Source: Urbifossiella limnaea
GTDB lineage: Bacteria > Planctomycetota > Planctomycetia > Gemmatales > Gemmataceae
DNA: 64,000 nucleotides
Direction of reading: 5' to 3'
Assembly (NCBI RefSeq): GCF_007747215.1
Contig: NZ_CP036273.1
Span: 4,820,322 to 4,884,321 of the forward strand
The notes under the pieces are model-generated. The model saw only the letters and a list, made by a program, of their open reading frames with translations. It did not search any database and had not been told where the DNA came from. A program made the translations under genes and the position numbers. The first letter of the stretch is position 1; every line of letters starts with the position of its first letter. Shown piece by piece: positions 61,120-64,000 of the stretch.

Positions 61120-61601
61120 GCCGTTGCCTTTCGTTGTTGTTTGCGGCGGGCGCCCGCCCGCCGGCCGGTCATCCCGAGGAGCTTGGCCAGGAGGGCCAGC
61201 GCCCGCCCCTTGTCCCGGAACGTCACTTCGAGAACCTCGGCCGTCCCGTTCGGCTCGACCCGCACCCGGATGCGGTGGACGGCCCGGCGGGCGGTCGGCG
61301 GTATGTGAGCCATGGGCAGCAGCCGGAGCCCCGGGCCGGTCGGGTCGAACAGGTCCGAAAGGTCCGAGAACGCGACCGCGGCGAGTTCCTCCAGCACGCG
61401 CCGCCGGGTCGCCACCGCCTGCTGCTCCAGTTCGGCGCGACCGTCCGCTACTGCCTTCCAGACCTCAGCATTCCTCAGCAGCCGCGAGCCGTTCGCGGCC
61501 GCGGTGGCGGGTGCGGGCGGCGCGTAGGCGGTGCGGTAGGCGCGGGCCGCGTTCGGATCGGTGAGGTACTCGGCCACGAACCGCCGTTGCCGGTCGTTCA
61601 G
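61116..61601 (-). CDS. Phage terminase small subunit
   Basis: A 161-residue DNA-packaging subunit (Terminase_2 type). The hallmark N-terminus is NDRQRRFVAEYLTDPNAARAYRTAY, then the helix-turn-helix-like SRLLRNAEVWKAVADGRAEL, and later the domain DLSDLFDPTGPGLRLLP. No ATG/GTG/TTG lies at this point: the only codon that fits the N-terminus is CTG 61601, whose A-overlap with the stop of the upstream gene (CTGA) implies coupling. An earlier start within the overlapped gene is the alternative. No large terminase is adjacent. Confidence 0.7.
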   Translation of the reverse strand: MNDRQRRFVAEYLTDPNAARAYRTAYAPPAPATAAANGSRLLRNAEVWKAVADGRAELEQQAVATRRRVLEELAAVAFSDLSDLFDPTGPGLRLLPMAHIPPTARRAVHRIRVRVEPNGTAEVLEVTFRDKGRALALLAKLLGMTGRRAGARRKQQRKATA

Positions 61602-61957
61602 TCCGGCGCGTCGAGGATCGTCACCACCGGCGCCCGGCCGGCGTGCCGCTCCACCGTCACCAGTCCGGCCGCCTCCAGCGCCGCTAGCCCCCGCCGCGCC
61701 GCCGCCCGCGTCCCGGCGCCGAGTGCCGCCAGACGGCTGAGGGTCGCGGCGACCGTCCGCCGCCGTTCGCACCCGGCCAGGAACCACACCACCAGCCCCA
61801 CCGCCAGCGCACGGCCGGGGAGCGCCGCGGCCGCCGTGAGCCAGTCCAGCGGGATCGGCCCGCGGAGGAACTTCACCCCGGGCCGGGGGCGCGGCGGGGA
61901 TGTCGGCGGCGGGAAGTCGGCCGGGGCGAGCCGGGCCGGGTCGAACGGGTCGGGCAT
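61598..61957 (-). CDS. Small winged-helix-like DNA-binding protein
   Basis: A 119-residue protein. An N-terminal Pro-rich head leads to helices (LDWLTAAAALPGRALAVGLVVWFLAGCERRRTVAATLSRLAALGAGTRAAARRGLAALEAAGLVTVER) of a winged helix: the last helix plus beta turn (AGLVTVERHAGRAPVVTIL) is a standard wing. Likely an element regulator. ATG 61957 is chosen (GGTGG at suitable distance); GTG 61969 adds four residues. It ends with a 4-base overlap onto the terminase gene. Confidence 0.65.
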   Translation of the reverse strand: MPDPFDPARLAPADFPPPTSPPRPRPGVKFLRGPIPLDWLTAAAALPGRALAVGLVVWFLAGCERRRTVAATLSRLAALGAGTRAAARRGLAALEAAGLVTVERHAGRAPVVTILDAPD

Positions 61958-61974
61958 CGGGCATTCCACCGCCC

Positions 61975-64000
61975 CTATAGGGGAAGAGAACAGAACTCAG
62001 AGATAACACTGGGCGGGGGTATCACCGGTGGTACGGGTCCGGTGTCACCGGTGGTACGGGTCGGGTCCGCCCCGAGCTCGGCCAGGAGCCCGCACACCAG
62101 CCCCCACATCCGCGCCCCGCGCGCGTCCGTCCAGCGGTCCGGGTGCCGCACGATCTTCGCGTCCGTCCGCAGCGGGAAGCCGGGGAGGACGAGCTCGGAC
62201 GCCTCCCGCATGGCGTCCCGCATCCGCTCCGTTTCATCCTCGGCGCGGTCGTCTGGCGCCTCGATCAGGAAGGCGTCGTGAACCGGACAGCACACCGCCA
62301 GCCCGCGCTCGGTGGCCAGGCACGCGGCCAGCCGCATCATCTCCGCGCCGTGGGCCTGCATCGGCCAGTTTCGCAGACTCCGGGGGTTCGCCAGCGGGCG
62401 GCCGGTTGCCGGGTCGAGCCCCGCCGGAACGCCGGTCGCCCACCCGAACCGGGTTCGCAACCGGCCGGTGAGGAGCGCCCGCTCCTCGACCGAATCCGAC
62501 CACTCCCAGAACCGGCGGAACGTCCGGCGGTGGAGGTCGAGCAGCTCGACCCCGCGACCGCGGGGGGCGCCGAGCCGCCGCGCCAGCCCGTCGGCCGATA
62601 GCCCGTAGAGGACGCCGAGGCTCACCACCTTGAACGCCTCCCGCTCGGCCGGGTGGGTGTGCTTCGTGGCGTCCGCCGGGATCGCCCCGGCCATCTTGGC
62701 GAACGTCGTGTAGAAGTCGCCGCTCGTGTACGCCTCCATCATCTGCGGGTCGGCCGACAGCGCCGCGGCGATGGCGAGTTCCTGTTGGGACCAGTCCACA
62801 TACACGACCGCTCGCCCCGGGCCGGGTCGAATCAGGGACCGCAGCCACGCGGCCGGGCCGAAGATGAACGCGGTGTTCGACGGCTGGTTCCGCCCGGTCC
62901 GGGACCGGAACGCGGACAGGAGGCACCGGTTCCGCCCGTCGGGGCCGACGGCCAGCTCGTTGAGCCGGAACTCCCCCAGCGAGTGACGGAGGTCGCGGAT
63001 CGGCCCCACCTCGGCGGGGAACCGCTTCGCCATCTCGCGGAACGTGTCGTCCTTCAGGTCGAGCGACCCGGACGGGAGCCGGGGCCAGGGGATGCGCTTC
63101 CGGGCCAGATACCGCGCCCACCGGTCGGCCGAGAACGACAACGGGCCGGGGGGCCGGGTGGCGCCGTCGTCGGGGCCGAGTCGGTCCGCGGCGTCGCGGA
63201 TCAGCCCCGGGTCGTGCCGCGGCCGCGGGGCCGGGTCGGGGTCCGCCAGGACCGCCCACAGCTTCGGGGCGTAGTCGTCGTCTACCCCGTCTGGGTCGTA
63301 CCCGCCGCCGATGCCGAGGTCCGGCAGCTCGCCGGCGAGTTCCCGCGCCGCCACGTCGAGCCCCGGCACGTCGAGGTGGTCGCGCCCGGCGTCGAGGAGC
63401 CGACCGACCCGTGCCGAAGTGAGCCCGGTAGCGGCGCGGGCGGCGCGGACCGCGGCCAGCCGGCCGGCGGTCGCCTCGACCTCCTCCCGGTGGAGGTGGT
63501 CGGCGGCGGCCGCGAGCGCGTCCGGGTCGAGTTCCCACTGGCGGGCCGCATCGATAACAGCGGCACCGAACCGGCTGGCCGGGTCGAGCTGGCGGCCGGT
63601 CGGGGCGAACACCCGGTAGTCGGCATCCACCACGCGGACGAGTCGTTCCTTGATCCCGCTCCAGTGTTCCCGGAGTGCGGCGAGCGCCGCCGCGTCGATC
63701 GGAACCCCGGTCCACTCCATCCGCGCGGCGGCCGTCATGTACCGCCCGCGGAGCAGCGCCCGCGAAAGGTCGAGCCGCGGGGCCATCCGCGGGAGGAGCC
63801 GGGCCAGCGCGTCCACGTCCGCCGCGCAATAGTCGAGCAGCGCGGCCCGCTCGGCGGCGGTGAACGGGCCGCCGCGGATCGCCAGCGCCCGCAGCTCGTC
63901 CTTCTCGCCCGCCGCCAGCCCGTCGAGCCGGAAGTGAGCCAGCGCCCCGAGGAGCCCCGAGCCATGCGGCGTCGGCCCGCCGTTCGTCAGGAGCCGGAAC
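61975..64000 (-). CDS. Family A DNA polymerase with 3'-5' exonuclease (5' end outside window)
   Basis: The frame is open to the window edge, so the N-terminus is missing; 674 residues are visible. The exonuclease domain shows LLDYCAADVDAL with the last catalytic Tyr/Asp pair. The polymerase motifs are A: VYVDWSQQELAIAAALS; B: REAFKVVSLGVLYGLS; C: VHDAFLIEAP. Motif C has Ala in place of the usual Glu (HDE) while the essential Asp is kept. It is an element or phage polymerase rather than the housekeeping PolA, as no 5'-nuclease is seen. Ends 17 bases before the winged-helix gene. Confidence 0.9.
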   Translation of the reverse strand, partial: FRLLTNGGPTPHGSGLLGALAHFRLDGLAAGEKDELRALAIRGGPFTAAERAALLDYCAADVDALARLLPRMAPRLDLSRALLRGRYMTAAARMEWTGVPIDAAALAALREHWSGIKERLVRVVDADYRVFAPTGRQLDPASRFGAAVIDAARQWELDPDALAAAADHLHREEVEATAGRLAAVRAARAATGLTSARVGRLLDAGRDHLDVPGLDVAARELAGELPDLGIGGGYDPDGVDDDYAPKLWAVLADPDPAPRPRHDPGLIRDAADRLGPDDGATRPPGPLSFSADRWARYLARKRIPWPRLPSGSLDLKDDTFREMAKRFPAEVGPIRDLRHSLGEFRLNELAVGPDGRNRCLLSAFRSRTGRNQPSNTAFIFGPAAWLRSLIRPGPGRAVVYVDWSQQELAIAAALSADPQMMEAYTSGDFYTTFAKMAGAIPADATKHTHPAEREAFKVVSLGVLYGLSADGLARRLGAPRGRGVELLDLHRRTFRRFWEWSDSVEERALLTGRLRTRFGWATGVPAGLDPATGRPLANPRSLRNWPMQAHGAEMMRLAACLATERGLAVCCPVHDAFLIEAPDDRAEDETERMRDAMREASELVLPGFPLRTDAKIVRHPDRWTDARGARMWGLVCGLLAELGADPTRTTGDTGPVPPVIPPPSVISEFCSLPL
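62022..62063. repeat. Two 18-base direct repeats at the end of the polymerase gene
   Basis: TCACCGGTGGTACGGGTC occurs at 62022-62039 and 62045-62062, a 23-base period. They fall in the C-terminal Pro/Thr tail of the polymerase, in different frames. Confidence 0.8.

Larger units (their letters stand above)
58066..64000. mobile_element. Left part of a tRNA-integrated element (right end outside window)
   Basis: Starts at the displaced tRNA half and holds phage-like genes: terminase small subunit, family A polymerase, small helix-turn-helix-like protein, and membrane proteins of unknown role. Two gene pairs have 4-base overlaps. No integrase, large terminase, capsid or plasmid gene is in the visible 5.9 kb. 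Boundaries on the right are unknown. Confidence 0.6.

Noticed and set aside
61972-61983. 12-base palindrome CCCCTATAGGGG near the polymerase stop
   Set aside because: Perfect but short and overlapping the polymerase stop codon; no partner element to suggest an operator.

Overview
The window looks like chromosome of a high-GC planctomycete, most probably of the Gemmata group. The call rests on the gene families: a DUF1559 pilin-like secreted protein, a DUF1549/DUF1553 protein with a CxxCH motif, a TadG-like von Willebrand protein, a Ser/Thr kinase fused to membrane helices, a menaquinone futalosine-pathway enzyme (MqnD), and many secreted proteins of unknown function. No rRNA, intact tRNA, insertion sequence or CRISPR array was seen. 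GTG starts and 1-4 base stop/start overlaps are frequent, and several gene ends carry GC-rich hairpins.

Layout. 1-7 kb: end of a pseudopilin-like cluster (partial protein, GspJ-like pseudopilin, very large GspK/PilX-like protein). 7-13.5 kb: isoaspartyl peptidase, a broken glycine-rich protein gene, M67 (JAMM) metallopeptidase, 7Fe ferredoxin, ferrochelatase, and a vWA protein divergent from a small secreted protein. 13.5-20.8 kb: membrane Ser/Thr kinase, two-gene ABC-2 exporter, TadG-like giant and an uncertain upstream reading frame. 21-24.9 kb: translationally coupled amino-acid ABC importer (receptor-permease fusion plus ATPase), mqnD, then bpt. 25-30 kb: ABC-2 exporter with a large membrane-anchored companion. 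30-34.3 kb: PIG-L deacetylase, secreted esterase, hybrid histidine kinase, and a small two-gene ParB-like module whose first gene has an in-frame stop. 34.3-38.9 kb: MBOAT O-acyltransferase with SGNH-like partner, a DUF6263-like protein and RfbD. 39-42 kb: ferrous iron operon feoA-feoA-feoB plus a 56-residue Cys-rich gene, behind a Fur-like palindrome. 42-45 kb: ECF sigma factor, zinc anti-sigma factor and a secreted protein. 45-52.7 kb: cyclophilin, EF-G, DUF1549 protein, SH3 protein, DeoC. 53-58 kb: planctomycete cluster of TlpA-like lipoprotein, two TPR proteins, DUF1559 protein and carboxypeptidase-regulatory-like lipoprotein.

At 58.02-58.07 kb lies the 3' half of a tRNA gene (CAT anticodon, minus strand) cut inside the anticodon stem. 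Its orientation implies that the chromosome lies to the left and an integrated element begins to its right and runs off the window. That element carries a zinc-ribbon membrane protein, a multi-helix membrane protein coupled to a 46-residue Pro-rich peptide, a terminase small subunit, a helix-turn-helix-like protein and a family A DNA polymerase with a 3'-5' exonuclease. No integrase is visible in the window, so it should lie beyond the right edge.

The most unusual points are the tRNA-half attachment site and its element, the CGA-to-TGA-like nonsense codon in the ParB-like module, a perfect 42-bp hairpin shared by two convergent genes, and two small genes easy to miss (41787-41957 and 59727-59867).
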